Source of the DNA: Cucumibacter marinus DSM 18995 | GTDB taxonomy: Bacteria; Pseudomonadota; Alphaproteobacteria; Rhizobiales; Devosiaceae | Assembly (NCBI RefSeq): GCF_000429865.1 | Contig: NZ_AUCR01000002.1 | Location: 1-64,000, forward strand | Length of the DNA: 64,000 nucleotides | Direction of reading: 5' to 3' | Shown here: positions 16,410 to 25,590 of the stretch, piece after piece | Layout: the number at the start of each line of letters is the position of its first letter | How positions within the stretch are numbered: position 1 is the first letter of the stretch | Notes under the pieces: generated by a model | The model's input: only the letters and a program-made list of their open reading frames with translations | The model's database searches: none | Told to the model about the DNA's origin: nothing | Position numbers and translations under genes: made by a program

Positions 16410-18227
16410 ATGGCACGTATGGGCGCAACATTCCGGCAGGGGCGGCGGTCGCCGCGGTCGCTGGAACTGTCAGATCGCGAAGCGCCGGTCACCTCGCTTG
16501 CTCCCTTGCGGCGACTGGTGCCGTTTATCCTGCGCTACCCCTGGCGGCTCGGGCTCACCGTGCTGTTCCTTCTGGTTTCCGTCATCGCCACGCTGACCAT
16601 ACCCGCGATCGCCGGCAATGCCGTCGATGAAGGCTTCATTTCCCAGAATATTGAGACCATCTCGACCTATGCCTGGGCGCTGGTGTTCATCGGGTTCGTG
16701 ATGGCCGTCACGAGCGCCGCGCGGTTCTATTTCATTTCCGCGTTGGGCGAGCGCGTGGTGGCCGATCTCCGGCAGGCGACCTATGAGCATCTGTTGAAGC
16801 TCGATGCAGCATTCTTCGACGTCAATCGCGTCGGGGAGCTGACCTCGCGCCTCAATGGCGACGTCGCGTCCATCCGCTGGGCCGTGGGGTCGACCGTGTC
16901 GCTGGCCCTGAGGTCGGGGGTCACCTTTGCCGGCGCCTTCGTGATGATGTTCCTCACCAATCCGGTGATGGGGACGGTGACATTCATCGTGGTGCCGGCG
17001 ATCGTCATTCCCGTTGTCTGGCTCGGCCGGTTCGTTCGCAAGGTTTCGCGCCGCACGCGGGACCGGGTTGCCGACCTGTCTGCGCAAGCCACCGAAACGC
17101 TGATGGCGATCAAGACCATCAAGGCGTTCACCCGCGAGCCGCAGGAATATGAGGAATACGGGGCCCAGACAGAGAACTCGTACCGCGCCGAGCTCGACCG
17201 GCTGGCGCTTCGTGCCGGGCTCGTTGCGATCACCACCTTTATCGGTGTGGCCGGGCTCGTCTTTTTGATCTGGTTCGGGGCAGCCAATGTGCTCTCCGGG
17301 TCGATCACGGTTGGCGAACTCCTGCAGTTCCTGATTTACGCCGTGATGGCCTCGGGCGCGCTGACCTCGATGTCGGAGATTTTCGGCACAATGCAGCAGC
17401 TCGCCGGTTCGACCGAACGCATCATCGAATTGCTGGAGACCGAGCCGCAACTCGTCACGCCGGCAGAACCGCTTGCGCTGCCCGAGCCGGCGATTGGCTC
17501 TGTGAAGTTCAACCATGTGAGTTTCGGCTATGAAACCCGGGACAAAGACGTGGTGCTCAAGGATGTCGATTTCGAAGTCTCACCCGGCGAGACAGTGGCC
17601 CTTGTGGGGGCTTCGGGAGCCGGCAAGTCGACCGTGTTCGGGCTCTTGCAGCGCTTTTACGATGTGACCGACGGGTCGATCGAGGTGGACGGCATTGATG
17701 TCCGCCAGGTGGATACCGCCGAGCTGCGCAAGCGTTTTGCCTATGTCGAGCAGGACTCGGTGATGTTCGCGGGCACCGTGATGCAGAATATCCGCTTCGG
17801 ACGGCCCGAGGCCAGCGACGAGGAGGTCGTCCGGGCGGCCAAGGCCGCGCTGGTGCATGATTTCGTTCAGGATCTGGATAGCGGATACGAGTCCATTGTG
17901 GGCGAACGCGGGGTCATGTTGTCGGGCGGACAGAAGCAGCGTGTGGCAATTGCCCGGGCCCTGCTGAAAGATGCACCGATCCTGCTGCTGGACGAAGCGA
18001 CAAGCGCACTCGATGCGGAGAGCGAGCGGCTGGTGCAAAGTGCGCTCGAACACCTCATGGAGGGGCGAACGACATTGGTCATTGCCCACCGCCTGGCGAC
18101 TATCCGCAATGCCGACCGTATTCTGGTGCTTGAGAACGGGCGCCTGATCGACGAGGGCAAGCATGAAACGCTGATCCAGCGCGACGGGCGCTATGCCGAA
18201 CTTGCGCGGCTGCAGTTCAGCGCCTGA
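16410..18227 (+). CDS. ABC exporter with fused membrane and ATPase domains
   Basis: A 605-residue half-transporter. Six membrane segments occupy roughly residues 40-330 (ABC type-1 exporter fold). The ATPase domain follows with Walker A GASGAGKST, signature LSGGQKQR, Walker B ILLLDEAT and the switch His in IAHRLAT. It works as a homodimer exporting lipid, drug or peptide; the substrate is unknown. The ATG at 16410 follows AAGG; nine more in-frame codons exist upstream. The nitrile hydratase accessory gene converges 13 bases downstream. Confidence 0.93.
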   Translation: MARMGATFRQGRRSPRSLELSDREAPVTSLAPLRRLVPFILRYPWRLGLTVLFLLVSVIATLTIPAIAGNAVDEGFISQNIETISTYAWALVFIGFVMAVTSAARFYFISALGERVVADLRQATYEHLLKLDAAFFDVNRVGELTSRLNGDVASIRWAVGSTVSLALRSGVTFAGAFVMMFLTNPVMGTVTFIVVPAIVIPVVWLGRFVRKVSRRTRDRVADLSAQATETLMAIKTIKAFTREPQEYEEYGAQTENSYRAELDRLALRAGLVAITTFIGVAGLVFLIWFGAANVLSGSITVGELLQFLIYAVMASGALTSMSEIFGTMQQLAGSTERIIELLETEPQLVTPAEPLALPEPAIGSVKFNHVSFGYETRDKDVVLKDVDFEVSPGETVALVGASGAGKSTVFGLLQRFYDVTDGSIEVDGIDVRQVDTAELRKRFAYVEQDSVMFAGTVMQNIRFGRPEASDEEVVRAAKAALVHDFVQDLDSGYESIVGERGVMLSGGQKQRVAIARALLKDAPILLLDEATSALDAESERLVQSALEHLMEGRTTLVIAHRLATIRNADRILVLENGRLIDEGKHETLIQRDGRYAELARLQFSA

Positions 18228-18240
18228 GGGGTCAATCGGG

Positions 18241-18588
18241 TCAGTCTTCGGTATCGGGGTGCAGCAGCACCGGCTTGCCATGCGGCGTGCGGTGATAGGC
18301 AGCTTCCCACTCCGCCCGCCGCTTCATGCGCTCATCACCCGAAATGCCGGTCCGGTTCTCGCTCAATCGTTCGAGGGCGGTGACCACCGCAACATAGTAG
18401 GTCTCGAGCGAGTCCGGCTGCCCGTCCGCCTCGGCCTCACGCAGGCAGGCGCCGAGGGTCTCAGACCATTCCGAGGCTGAGAAATGGCCCCCGGTCACCA
18501 TCAGGTCCGCAATGGCCAGGGCCTGGGCCTGCCACGGTTCGTCAAAGGCGCCGCCGGGCGGTGCAAAAGGGTCCTCAGGCCGGAACAA
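18241..18588 (-). CDS. nitrile hydratase accessory protein (P14K/activator type)
   Basis: A 115-residue protein similar in position and composition to the activator that follows the beta-subunit gene in cobalt nitrile hydratase operons. It has DPFAPPGGAFDEPWQAQ at the N terminus, then FSASEWSETLG and the C-terminal ETYYVAVVTALERLSE. In this group the small protein swaps the apo alpha subunit to load cobalt and oxidise the ligating cysteines. The TTG start at 18588 has GGGAG seven bases upstream and overlaps the end of the beta gene by 14 bases. No ATG is available at a sensible place. Confidence 0.82.
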   Translation of the reverse strand: MFRPEDPFAPPGGAFDEPWQAQALAIADLMVTGGHFSASEWSETLGACLREAEADGQPDSLETYYVAVVTALERLSENRTGISGDERMKRRAEWEAAYHRTPHGKPVLLHPDTED

Positions 18589-19234
18589 GATAAGGCTCCC
18601 ACAGATCGAGGGTGACCGTGTCCCGCGGGTTGGCATCGCTCCCCCACAGGTCCGTCGCCTTGAAGCAGACCGAATAGAGGTGCGTCCCCGCATGGCGGCC
18701 CTTCGCTCCTTCGTCGGGCAGCAGATGGCTGCCGTGATGGGTGAGGATCGTGCCTTCCACGCCTCGTGCATAGCGGGGGAGCCGGGTGTGATCGCTGCGT
18801 ATGTGAGCGAGAGTGCGTACCGGCTCGCCGGGCATGAATGCCGGTGGCTGCTCCTGATCGACCGCAAAGCTCCTGTTCGATTTCCGCACCGTGGCGAGGA
18901 CGTCGCCGAGGGTCGGAGCGGGGGCGGGGGCGGACCGGTCGCCGGTTGTACCGCGCCGGACGTCCTCCATCGAGATCACACCGTTATCCAGCAGCAGCAT
19001 TAGGTAGTTGGCGCACCATTTATTGAAATAGGCAAAGCTCAGATAGTCGGCGGGCACCATGCGCTCGATGCCGTGGCGGAACCAGTCGATGGTGACCCCG
19101 TCGACCTGCATCTGGCTGTTGAGTGCCCACATGCGTTGTTCCCACGCCTCGATGTCGGCGAAATCCGCATCGCCGCCTTCGATCGGGATCGGACCGAAGC
19201 CCTCCATGCCTCCCAGGTCGTGAATGCCGTCCAT
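18575..19234 (-). CDS. nthB: nitrile hydratase subunit beta
   Basis: A 219-residue protein beginning with MDGIHDLGGMEGFGP, the diagnostic N terminus of the beta subunit. It also contains YLSFAYFNKWCANYLMLL and, in the C-terminal SH3-like domain, HTRLPRYARGVEGTI and DLWEPYL. With the alpha subunit it forms the cytoplasmic enzyme that hydrates nitriles to amides; beta-subunit arginines contact the modified cysteines. There are two tandem ATG codons at 19237 and 19234. The second is chosen for better spacing from GGAGG. The alpha stop codon overlaps the start. Confidence 0.93.
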   Translation of the reverse strand: MDGIHDLGGMEGFGPIPIEGGDADFADIEAWEQRMWALNSQMQVDGVTIDWFRHGIERMVPADYLSFAYFNKWCANYLMLLLDNGVISMEDVRRGTTGDRSAPAPAPTLGDVLATVRKSNRSFAVDQEQPPAFMPGEPVRTLAHIRSDHTRLPRYARGVEGTILTHHGSHLLPDEGAKGRHAGTHLYSVCFKATDLWGSDANPRDTVTLDLWEPYLVPA

Positions 19235-19875
19235 CATCCTGCCTCCGCCCGGAGGTCACGATCGGTGCCGATCATCGAATTGCGCGAAACGATGGCGGCG
19301 AGGCGGTCTTCGTTCCAGTCCTCGGTGCCAGCGGGCCGTTGCGGTATGACGAGGTAGCGCAGTTCCGCCGTGCTGTCCCACACGCGGACGCCGACGCTGT
19401 CGGGCAGGTCGACACCGAATTCGGCCAGGACCTTGCGCGGTTCACGTACCGCGCGGGCGCGGTACTCGACTGATTTGTACCAGGCCGGCGACAGGCCGAG
19501 GATCGAGAACGGGTAGCAGGAGCATAGCGTGCACACGATCAGATTGTGCTCGGTTTCGGTATTCTCTACCGCTTTCAGGTGTCCGGTGGCCGATCCTTCG
19601 AAGCCGAACTCCTTGATTGCTTGGCTGGCGTCGGCGAGCAATCGCTGCCGGAATTCCGGATCGGTCCAGGAACGGGCGACAACCTGTGCGCCGCGCTTCG
19701 GGCCTACATGCTCTGAATAGGCTTCTATCCAAGCGTCGAGCCCATCGGGCGAGACCAGGCCGCGCTCGACGGCCAAGCTCTCGAGTGTCTTGACCCTCAA
19801 GGCCGGGTCGGAGGGGAGGTGGGTGTGAAGCTCGCGGTGCAGTTCCGCGGCCTTCTCGCTGTCGAAACTCGGCAT
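19234..19875 (-). CDS. nthA: nitrile hydratase subunit alpha, cobalt type
   Basis: A 213-residue catalytic subunit with the metal claw VCTLCSCY, Cys115, Cys118, Ser119 and Cys120. Thr at the second position of the claw is the cobalt-type signature (iron enzymes have Ser). The enzyme hydrates nitriles to amides; a close relative is thiocyanate hydrolase gamma subunit, but the separate full-length beta gene favours nitrile hydratase. AAGGAGG precedes the ATG. It is the first gene of an alpha-beta-activator operon. No amidase gene is nearby in this window. Confidence 0.93.
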   Translation of the reverse strand: MPSFDSEKAAELHRELHTHLPSDPALRVKTLESLAVERGLVSPDGLDAWIEAYSEHVGPKRGAQVVARSWTDPEFRQRLLADASQAIKEFGFEGSATGHLKAVENTETEHNLIVCTLCSCYPFSILGLSPAWYKSVEYRARAVREPRKVLAEFGVDLPDSVGVRVWDSTAELRYLVIPQRPAGTEDWNEDRLAAIVSRNSMIGTDRDLRAEAG

Positions 19876-19953
19876 GGGCGTCCTCCTTACCGCGTCGGGC
19901 AAGGCTAGCACCGCAGGTGCCACATGACAAAACAACAGCGGCGAACGTCCCGA

Positions 19954-20982
19954 TCAGCTTTCGGTCAGCTTGAATTCAATGCGCCGGTTGCGCCGATAGG
20001 CCTCTTCGGTATCGGCCGGATCGATGGGCTGGAATTCGCCAAAGCCGGCGGCAACCAGACGGTTCGGAGAAACGCCCTGGTCTACGAGGAACTTTGCAAC
20101 CGAAATGGCACGGGCGGCGCTCAATTCCCAGTTGGAGGGGAAGCGGACCGTGGAGATCGGCCGCCGGTCGGTGTGGCCGTCGATGCGCAGCACCCAGGGG
20201 ATGTCAGGGGGGATTTCCTGCTCAAGCTGAATGATGGCCGCAGCCATCTGTTCGAGCGCATCCTCGCCGCCGGTGGCCACGCCTGCCTCGCCGGCATTGA
20301 ACAAGACTTCGGACTGGAACACGAAACGGTCGCCAACAACGCGGATGTCGTCGCGGTCGGCGAGGATTTCGCGCAGCCGGCCGAAGAAGTCCGAGCGGTA
20401 GCGCGAAAGGTCTTGCACGCGCTGGGCGAGCGCCAGGTTGAGGCGGCGGCCGAGGTCCGCGATCTGGGCCTTGGAATCGGTGTTCTTGGTTTCTGATGCC
20501 TCGAGCGCTTCCTCCAGCGCTGCGATCTGGGTGCGCAGGGCCGAGAGTTGCTGGTTAAGCAGTGAAAGCTGGGCCTGCTGCTCGTCGCTCAGCTCTTCCT
20601 GCGCGGCAAGGTCGGAGGTCAGTGCGGCGATGCGGGAATCCTTTTCTTCCGCGCCGAGGCCGATACCCGCAACCTGGCTCTGCAATTCATCTCGTTGCGC
20701 CTCGGTGCTCGACAGGGTCGCGGAAAGGGTAGCGATGGTCGATTCGAGGTCGGCTGAATTGGCGCGTTCGAGCTGCAGGAGTTCTGTCAGTTCGGCGATC
20801 TGGCTGTTGAGCCGGGAAAGGGCTGAATCCTTGCCCAGGATCTCCTGGCTGAGGAAGAACTGTGCCAGCATGAAGACCGAGAGCAGGAAGATGATGACCA
20901 GCAACAGGCTCGCCATGGCATCGACGAAGCCGGGCCAGTAATCTTCACGTGGCTGTCTCGCTCGTCCGCGCACCATTGCCAT
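19954..20982 (-). CDS. OmpA/MotB-like peptidoglycan-binding protein
   Basis: A 342-residue protein with one N-terminal membrane helix (about residues 25-45, including VDAMASLLLVIIFLLSVFML). A long coiled coil follows (about residues 60-195), then an OmpA-like domain with VLRIDGHTDRRP, NWELSAARA and RNRRIEF. This is the architecture of a MotB-type stator anchor, and the MotA-like gene lies immediately upstream in the same direction. The membrane helix contains an Asp (GFVDAMASL), as in proton-channel stators. No flagellar genes are nearby. I infer a non-flagellar ion-driven envelope motor. Confidence 0.8.
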   Translation of the reverse strand: MAMVRGRARQPREDYWPGFVDAMASLLLVIIFLLSVFMLAQFFLSQEILGKDSALSRLNSQIAELTELLQLERANSADLESTIATLSATLSSTEAQRDELQSQVAGIGLGAEEKDSRIAALTSDLAAQEELSDEQQAQLSLLNQQLSALRTQIAALEEALEASETKNTDSKAQIADLGRRLNLALAQRVQDLSRYRSDFFGRLREILADRDDIRVVGDRFVFQSEVLFNAGEAGVATGGEDALEQMAAAIIQLEQEIPPDIPWVLRIDGHTDRRPISTVRFPSNWELSAARAISVAKFLVDQGVSPNRLVAAGFGEFQPIDPADTEEAYRRNRRIEFKLTES

Positions 20983-21073
20983 TCGCGCTTATCCTTTCAT
21001 CGCCCCAACACTCAATATGCCGGGCAATCCGGCGAAGTTTTGGCCCGGCATTTCCCGGACCCCTCGCGGTGCG

Positions 21074-22081
21074 TCAATTCTGGCGATTCTGCTTTTGCTC
21101 ATCATCGACCGATTGCAGCAACGCATCGACCAATTCGCGCAGTTTGGCGTTGTTTTCCGCCTGCTCGGCCATATGCGCGCGCAGATCATCCTGTTCGGTG
21201 CGGATATGCTTGACCAATCCATCGATCCCCTTGGCTAGCTCTGCCATGGCCCGGATGGCGTTTTGCGAGGAGGAGGAATTCTGGACCGAAGCGCCGAGCC
21301 GTTCGAACATGGCCTGCATCTCGTTCTGGGAGACGCCAAGCTGGTTGGCCTGCATCTGGGCCATGGGATGGTCGAGCTCGGTCATCGAGGACATCCAGTC
21401 TTCGAGATCGGTATAAAAGGCGTTCTGGGACTGGCCGGCCTGGAGGTCGAGAAAACCGAGAATCAGTGAACCGGAAAGGCCGAACAGGGACGAGGCGAAG
21501 GCCGTGCCCATGCCGGAGAGCGGTGCCTCGAGACCGTCCTTGAGGTTCGAGAACAGATTACCCGCATCGTCGGTCGTGACATCGAGCCCGGAAATCACAT
21601 TGCCGACCGAAGAGACGGTCTGCAAAAGACCGTAAAACGTGCCCAGCAGGCCGAGAAAGACCAGCAGCCCGGTCAGATAGCGGGCGGTGTCCTTGGCCTC
21701 ATCAAGGCGGATGCCCACCGAATCAAGGATGGAGCGCATGGACGCAGGCGTGATGACCGTTTCGCCCATTCGATCCCTCAGGATCACCGCGACCGGCGAC
21801 AGGAGCGTCGGCATGCGGTCGACCATGGGGTTGCCGTCTTGCAGTGAGTTGACCCAACGCACTTCGGGGAACAGGCGGATCACCTGCCTGAAGCTCAACA
21901 CGATCCCCACCAACAGCACCAGCAGGATCAGCCCGTTGATGAATGGGTTGGCCCAAAAAGCCTGCAATAACTGAGGTGTAAGAACGACCGCGATCAACCC
22001 CACGAGGATGAGGAAGATGATCATCTTGATCAGATAGATCGTCGGGCTCGCAAGATGATAAGGGTCGTAAGATTGTGACAT
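21074..22081 (-). CDS. MotA/TolQ/ExbB-like proton channel family protein
   Basis: A 335-residue protein with membrane segments near residues 20-40 and 45-65, then a pair in the middle (ARYLTGLLVFLGLLGTFYGLLQTV and GMGTAFASSLFGLSGSLILGFL) typical of MotA/ExbB channels. The C-terminal third is a cytoplasmic helical coiled coil. It pairs with the downstream OmpA/MotB-like gene, 91 bases away, forming a two-gene unit widespread in Hyphomicrobiales. The function is not assigned beyond proton-channel family. The start at 22081 is chosen over an ATG four codons earlier; both are possible. Confidence 0.8.
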   Translation of the reverse strand: MSQSYDPYHLASPTIYLIKMIIFLILVGLIAVVLTPQLLQAFWANPFINGLILLVLLVGIVLSFRQVIRLFPEVRWVNSLQDGNPMVDRMPTLLSPVAVILRDRMGETVITPASMRSILDSVGIRLDEAKDTARYLTGLLVFLGLLGTFYGLLQTVSSVGNVISGLDVTTDDAGNLFSNLKDGLEAPLSGMGTAFASSLFGLSGSLILGFLDLQAGQSQNAFYTDLEDWMSSMTELDHPMAQMQANQLGVSQNEMQAMFERLGASVQNSSSSQNAIRAMAELAKGIDGLVKHIRTEQDDLRAHMAEQAENNAKLRELVDALLQSVDDEQKQNRQN

Positions 22082-22220
22082 GGCCCGTTGCATCCCGATA
22101 ACTCGCTGGTGGCGCTAGACTATCATGGACGCGCGAGGTGACAATGGCCTAACCGGCCCTGTTTGGCCTTAACCGGCGAGGATTGCCCTTACCCCAGACA
22201 CGATGTGGAGAGCGGTCGGC

Positions 22221-23012
22221 TCAGGCGAGGGTTTTGAGCTCCTTGAGCAGCGCCGCCTGCGCGTACTCATTCCCCGCCACCACTTCGCCGCTGCGCACGG
22301 TGTCGAGGCGGCCCCTGTAGTCGGTGACTATTCCCCCGGCTTCCTTGATCATCAGCAGGCCCGGCGCAATGTCCCAGGGCTGCAGGCCGGTTTCCCACAT
22401 CACGTCGAACCGCCCGGCGGCAAGCCAGGCCATGTCGATCGATGCGGAACCTGTACGCCGGATCCCCGACATCATCGCGTTGAGATGGGCGACCGAGCGG
22501 ATATCCTTGGCGTCGCGGGCGGGCTCGGTGTTCTTGATGCCTGTGACCCCGACACAGTCGGCCAGGTGCCGGCGGCCGGCGACCCGCATCCGGCGATTAT
22601 TGCCGAAAGCGCCCCGACCGCGCTCGGCGGTGAAGAACTCTTCTGTGATCGGATTGTAGATCACGGAGGCCACGATCTCGTCGCCGCGCTCAAGCGCGAT
22701 GGCGGTGCAGAACAACGGGATCGAGTGCAGGAAATTGGTGGTGCCGTCCAGCGGATCGATGATCCAGCGGTGCTGGCCGTCCTCGCCCTTTTCCTCACCG
22801 GATTCCTCCATCAGGAAGGAATAGGTGGGGCGAGCTTTCTTAAGCTCTTCGTAAACGATCTGCTCGGCCCGCATGTCGGCATTGGAGACGAAATCCGCCG
22901 GTCCCTTGCGCGAGACCTGAAGGTTCTCGACCTCGCCGAAGTCGCGGGTCAGGGACCGCCCGGCCTTGCGGGCGGCGTTGATCATGATGGTGAGAAGCGC
23001 GGATTGGGCCAT
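22221..23012 (-). CDS. suhB: inositol monophosphatase family protein
   Basis: A 263-residue protein with the Mg-dependent phosphatase motifs EESG (residues 69-72), IDPLDGTTNF (residues 84-93) and WDIAPGLLMIKEAGG near the C terminus. It hydrolyses myo-inositol 1-phosphate and similar sugar phosphates; SuhB proteins can also modulate rRNA transcription. It follows efp by 13 bases on the same strand, so they are likely co-transcribed. Confidence 0.93.
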   Translation of the reverse strand: MAQSALLTIMINAARKAGRSLTRDFGEVENLQVSRKGPADFVSNADMRAEQIVYEELKKARPTYSFLMEESGEEKGEDGQHRWIIDPLDGTTNFLHSIPLFCTAIALERGDEIVASVIYNPITEEFFTAERGRGAFGNNRRMRVAGRRHLADCVGVTGIKNTEPARDAKDIRSVAHLNAMMSGIRRTGSASIDMAWLAAGRFDVMWETGLQPWDIAPGLLMIKEAGGIVTDYRGRLDTVRSGEVVAGNEYAQAALLKELKTLA

Positions 23013-23025
23013 GATGGATCAGCGA

Positions 23026-23589
23026 TCAGTCGGCGCGGCGAAGATAGGTGACTTCTTCGGTATCGACGACGATACTTTCGCCTTCCGAAACGAAGGGCGG
23101 CACCATCACCTTGACGCCATTGTCGAGCACCGCGGGCTTGAATGAGTTGGCCGCGGTCTGGCCCTTCACCACGGGCTCGGTCTCGGCGACGGTCAGGGTC
23201 ACCTGCGCGGGCAGGGACACACCGATCGGGCGGCCTTCGAAGAGTTCCACGGTCACGGTCATGCCGTCCTGCAGGAAGGTGGCGCGCTCGCCGACGAAAT
23301 CGGCCTGCAGTTCAAGCTGCTCATAGGTTTCGGTGTCCATGAACACCAGCGCATCGCCCTGGGCATAAAGGTACTGGTAGTCCTTCTGCTCGAGGCGGAC
23401 GCGTTCGACGGTTTCGGCAGCGCGGAAGCGTTCATTGAGCTTGGTGCCGGTTTCAACGCCCTTGAGCTCGACCTGGGCAAAGGCGCCGCCCTTGCCGGGT
23501 TTGACGTGCTGAACCTTCACGGCCACCCACAATTCGTTCTTGTGCTGGATGAGGTTGCCGGGCCGGATTTCGTTGCCGTTGATCTTCAT
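23026..23589 (-). CDS. efp: translation elongation factor P
   Basis: A 187-residue protein with three domains. The tip loop [14 protein letters not shown] carries Lys33, the usual site of beta-lysylation. The C-terminal RNA-binding-like domain contains [22 protein letters not shown] relieves ribosome stalling at polyproline runs, relevant here because TolA and CpoB in this window have proline-rich segments. The start at 23589 begins the canonical [12 protein letters not shown]; the longer upstream reading is rejected. It is followed directly by suhB. Confidence 0.97.
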   Translation of the reverse strand: MKINGNEIRPGNLIQHKNELWVAVKVQHVKPGKGGAFAQVELKGVETGTKLNERFRAAETVERVRLEQKDYQYLYAQGDALVFMDTETYEQLELQADFVGERATFLQDGMTVTVELFEGRPIGVSLPAQVTLTVAETEPVVKGQTAANSFKPAVLDNGVKVMVPPFVSEGESIVVDTEEVTYLRRAD

Positions 23590-23702
23590 GTCTGTGCGAT
23601 TTCTCAAAAGGGGCGCCCCGCGGGCGCGAAAATGCTGGGCGCTTTTGCCCCAGAAAACCGGCATGTTCAAGAGGCAGTGTGGCTGCAGACAGCCATGAAG
23701 GC

Positions 23703-24803
23703 CTATTGAGTGTTGCTGCCAGTGGTGTTGAGGGGCGGTCTGTTGGGCCAGAACCGGGCCCGTTCTTCGGCCCGGGCCAGGTCGGCCTGGGACATGGTGG
23801 AGAGCAGTTCGTCAAGCGCGGGATCGACCAGTCCCTGCCGCCGCGCCAGCGCCCGCCACATGCCGGCACTGACCAGATCCTGTTCTGCACCTTCTCCGGC
23901 GGCGAGCAGTTTGGCGAGCCGGGTCTGGGCGACCGGGTTACCCGCTTCCGCGGCATCGCGATACCACAGAACCGAAGTTGCTTTGTCGATATCGACGCCT
24001 TTGCCGAGATACAGAAGGGTTGCGTATTCGATCTGTGCCGGCACATGGCCGGCAGAGGCGGCGCGCTCGATATAGTCGGCACCGACCGTCGGCTGGGGCG
24101 GGATTCCGGCGCCATCCATCAGCATCAGGCCGTAGTCATATTGCGCGCTGGCAAGGCCCGCATCGGCGGCCTGCTTCATCAGTTCTGCTGCCCGGGTGAG
24201 GCTCGGATCGGCAAAGCGCCCTTCAACGTGCAAAAGCGCGAGATTGTAGATCGCTTCGGTCTTGTCGCCTTCCGCCGCCTGTTTGATCAGGTCCGCCGCA
24301 CGCTCGCGGTTGCGCGGCACGCCGCGGCCTTCCTCATACATCATGGCAAGCTGGAAGGTGGCGTTGAGATTGCCGTTCTTGGAGCCGAGCGAATACCAGC
24401 TGGAGGCGATGGCCGGGTTTTCGGCCACCCCGAGTCCGTTATTGTAGATCTCGCCGATCAGGGTCTGGGCCGAGGCGTCGTCAGCTTCGGCACGGGGCAG
24501 GGCGAGGGCCAGTGCCGTCAGGTAATAGCCCCGCTGGAAAGCGCCATAGGCCTCGTCGACCGGCTGCTGCGGCCCGAAGAATGTGCGGGAGATATCGAGC
24601 GCTTCATCGGTCTGGGCCGAGTTGGGGCGTTGTTCGGGGGCGACAGTGATCGAATTGGGCAAAACCTGGCTGTTGGCTTCTGCTTCCGGCTCGGGCGCCG
24701 GGTTCGCCTCGGATTGAGTATTGCCCTGGGCCAGCGCGCTGCCGGCCAGGGGCGCCGCCAGGGCAACGGCCAGGATGAGGCGCGACAGGGACGGGCGGAT
24801 CAT
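23703..24803 (-). CDS. SEL1-repeat exported protein
   Basis: A 366-residue protein with a signal peptide ([19 protein letters not shown]), a Pro/Glu-rich linker to about residue 65, then at least five SEL1-like repeats. These show the A..LG..Y..G.GV pattern, for example [28 protein letters not shown]. Such alpha-solenoid proteins mediate periplasmic protein contacts. The start overlaps the thiE stop as ATGA, so the two are translationally coupled, although no functional link is known. It ends 113 bases before efp. Confidence 0.85.
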   Translation of the reverse strand: MIRPSLSRLILAVALAAPLAGSALAQGNTQSEANPAPEPEAEANSQVLPNSITVAPEQRPNSAQTDEALDISRTFFGPQQPVDEAYGAFQRGYYLTALALALPRAEADDASAQTLIGEIYNNGLGVAENPAIASSWYSLGSKNGNLNATFQLAMMYEEGRGVPRNRERAADLIKQAAEGDKTEAIYNLALLHVEGRFADPSLTRAAELMKQAADAGLASAQYDYGLMLMDGAGIPPQPTVGADYIERAASAGHVPAQIEYATLLYLGKGVDIDKATSVLWYRDAAEAGNPVAQTRLAKLLAAGEGAEQDLVSAGMWRALARRQGLVDPALDELLSTMSQADLARAEERARFWPNRPPLNTTGSNTQ

Positions 24804-25399
24804 GCAGCCCCCTTGTGGTCTGCGCGGGCGGCGAGGCCAGCAAGGGCAGCACCCGGCGCCTCGGCCTTCCAGATGCTTTCCCGGCAGGCAATGAATTCTG
24901 TTTCCGGCCAGGCGTTTTCACCCGCCAGGCACACAGACGGGATTGCGCAGGTTTCCGCCCACCACTGCCCGGTTTCGAAGACAAAGGGGTCCTGTTCGGT
25001 GTCGGAGATGTCGAGCGCGCCGAAGAAGACGTAGTCGATATCCAGTTCGCCGAAAGTCAGGGCTTCGTGTCGGGAATGAATGCCGCCGGCGCCGACGATG
25101 AAATCGGGCTTGAGGGCTTTTACCGCAGCCTTGAGGTCGGTTTCGCCAGAGGTGACGTGCACGCCGTCTGCACCGAGCTTCACAACGTCTTTTGCGGCGT
25201 TGTCGAGAAGCGCGGCAGCATCATGGCGCTGGATTGCCGGGATCAGGGCGCGCGCCAGCTCGCCATAGGCCTTGTCGTCGCGATCGCCCCGCTGGATCAG
25301 GACCGCAGAGACAGTTGCGGCACCCAGAACTGCGTCGAGGGTGTCAGCGAAATCCGGACCGGCTTCAGCCGGCGTGATCACAAAGAGTTCCTGCCGCAT
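24800..25399 (-). CDS. thiE: thiamine-phosphate synthase-like protein
   Basis: A 199-residue TIM-barrel protein of the ThiE/TenI group: VSAVLIQRGDRDDK, GADGVHVTSGE, VGAGGIHSRHEA and DIDYVFFGALDIS follow the order of the ThiE motifs. Several positions differ from the classical enzyme (HLGQ and SxHxxxE variants), so activity as thiamine-phosphate synthase is probable rather than certain; a TenI-like role is the alternative. No TPP riboswitch was seen upstream. The start at 25399 is preceded by AAAGG. It overlaps the SEL1-repeat gene by four bases. Confidence 0.75.
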   Translation of the reverse strand: MRQELFVITPAEAGPDFADTLDAVLGAATVSAVLIQRGDRDDKAYGELARALIPAIQRHDAAALLDNAAKDVVKLGADGVHVTSGETDLKAAVKALKPDFIVGAGGIHSRHEALTFGELDIDYVFFGALDISDTEQDPFVFETGQWWAETCAIPSVCLAGENAWPETEFIACRESIWKAEAPGAALAGLAARADHKGAA

Positions 25400-25531
25400 C
25401 AAAGACCTTTGCCAAAGCTGTTCTGACGGTCGGGCAGGGATGGCGGCGCGGCGCGCAACTGTCAATCCCCGTTGCCGGCAGCCGGTTAACCGAACCGGCC
25501 ACAGGGGTGATGTGAAATCCAATTGGGGCGA

Positions 25532-25567
25532 CAAAAGGGAAGGGGCGCGGCCAGTGGCCACGCCCCT
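25532..25567 (-). terminator. rho-independent terminator after fba
   Basis: On the minus strand AGGGGCG.GGCC and GGCCgCGCCCCT arms pair around ACT, and a CCCTTTTG run follows. It lies 24 bases beyond the fba stop. Confidence 0.6.
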
Positions 25568-25590
25568 GCTGTATTTGATGGTGTGGGACC

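Noticed and set aside
22082-22220. suhB-linked (mmgR/suhB family) small RNA beside the suhB gene
   Set aside because: No terminator hairpin with T-run or conserved loop motif was seen between suhB and the MotA-like gene.
25400-25590. TPP riboswitch upstream of thiE
   Set aside because: The conserved CTGAGA and the ACCTGA-type elements are absent; the gap only contains the fba terminator and a GCCGGTT/AACCGGC hairpin.
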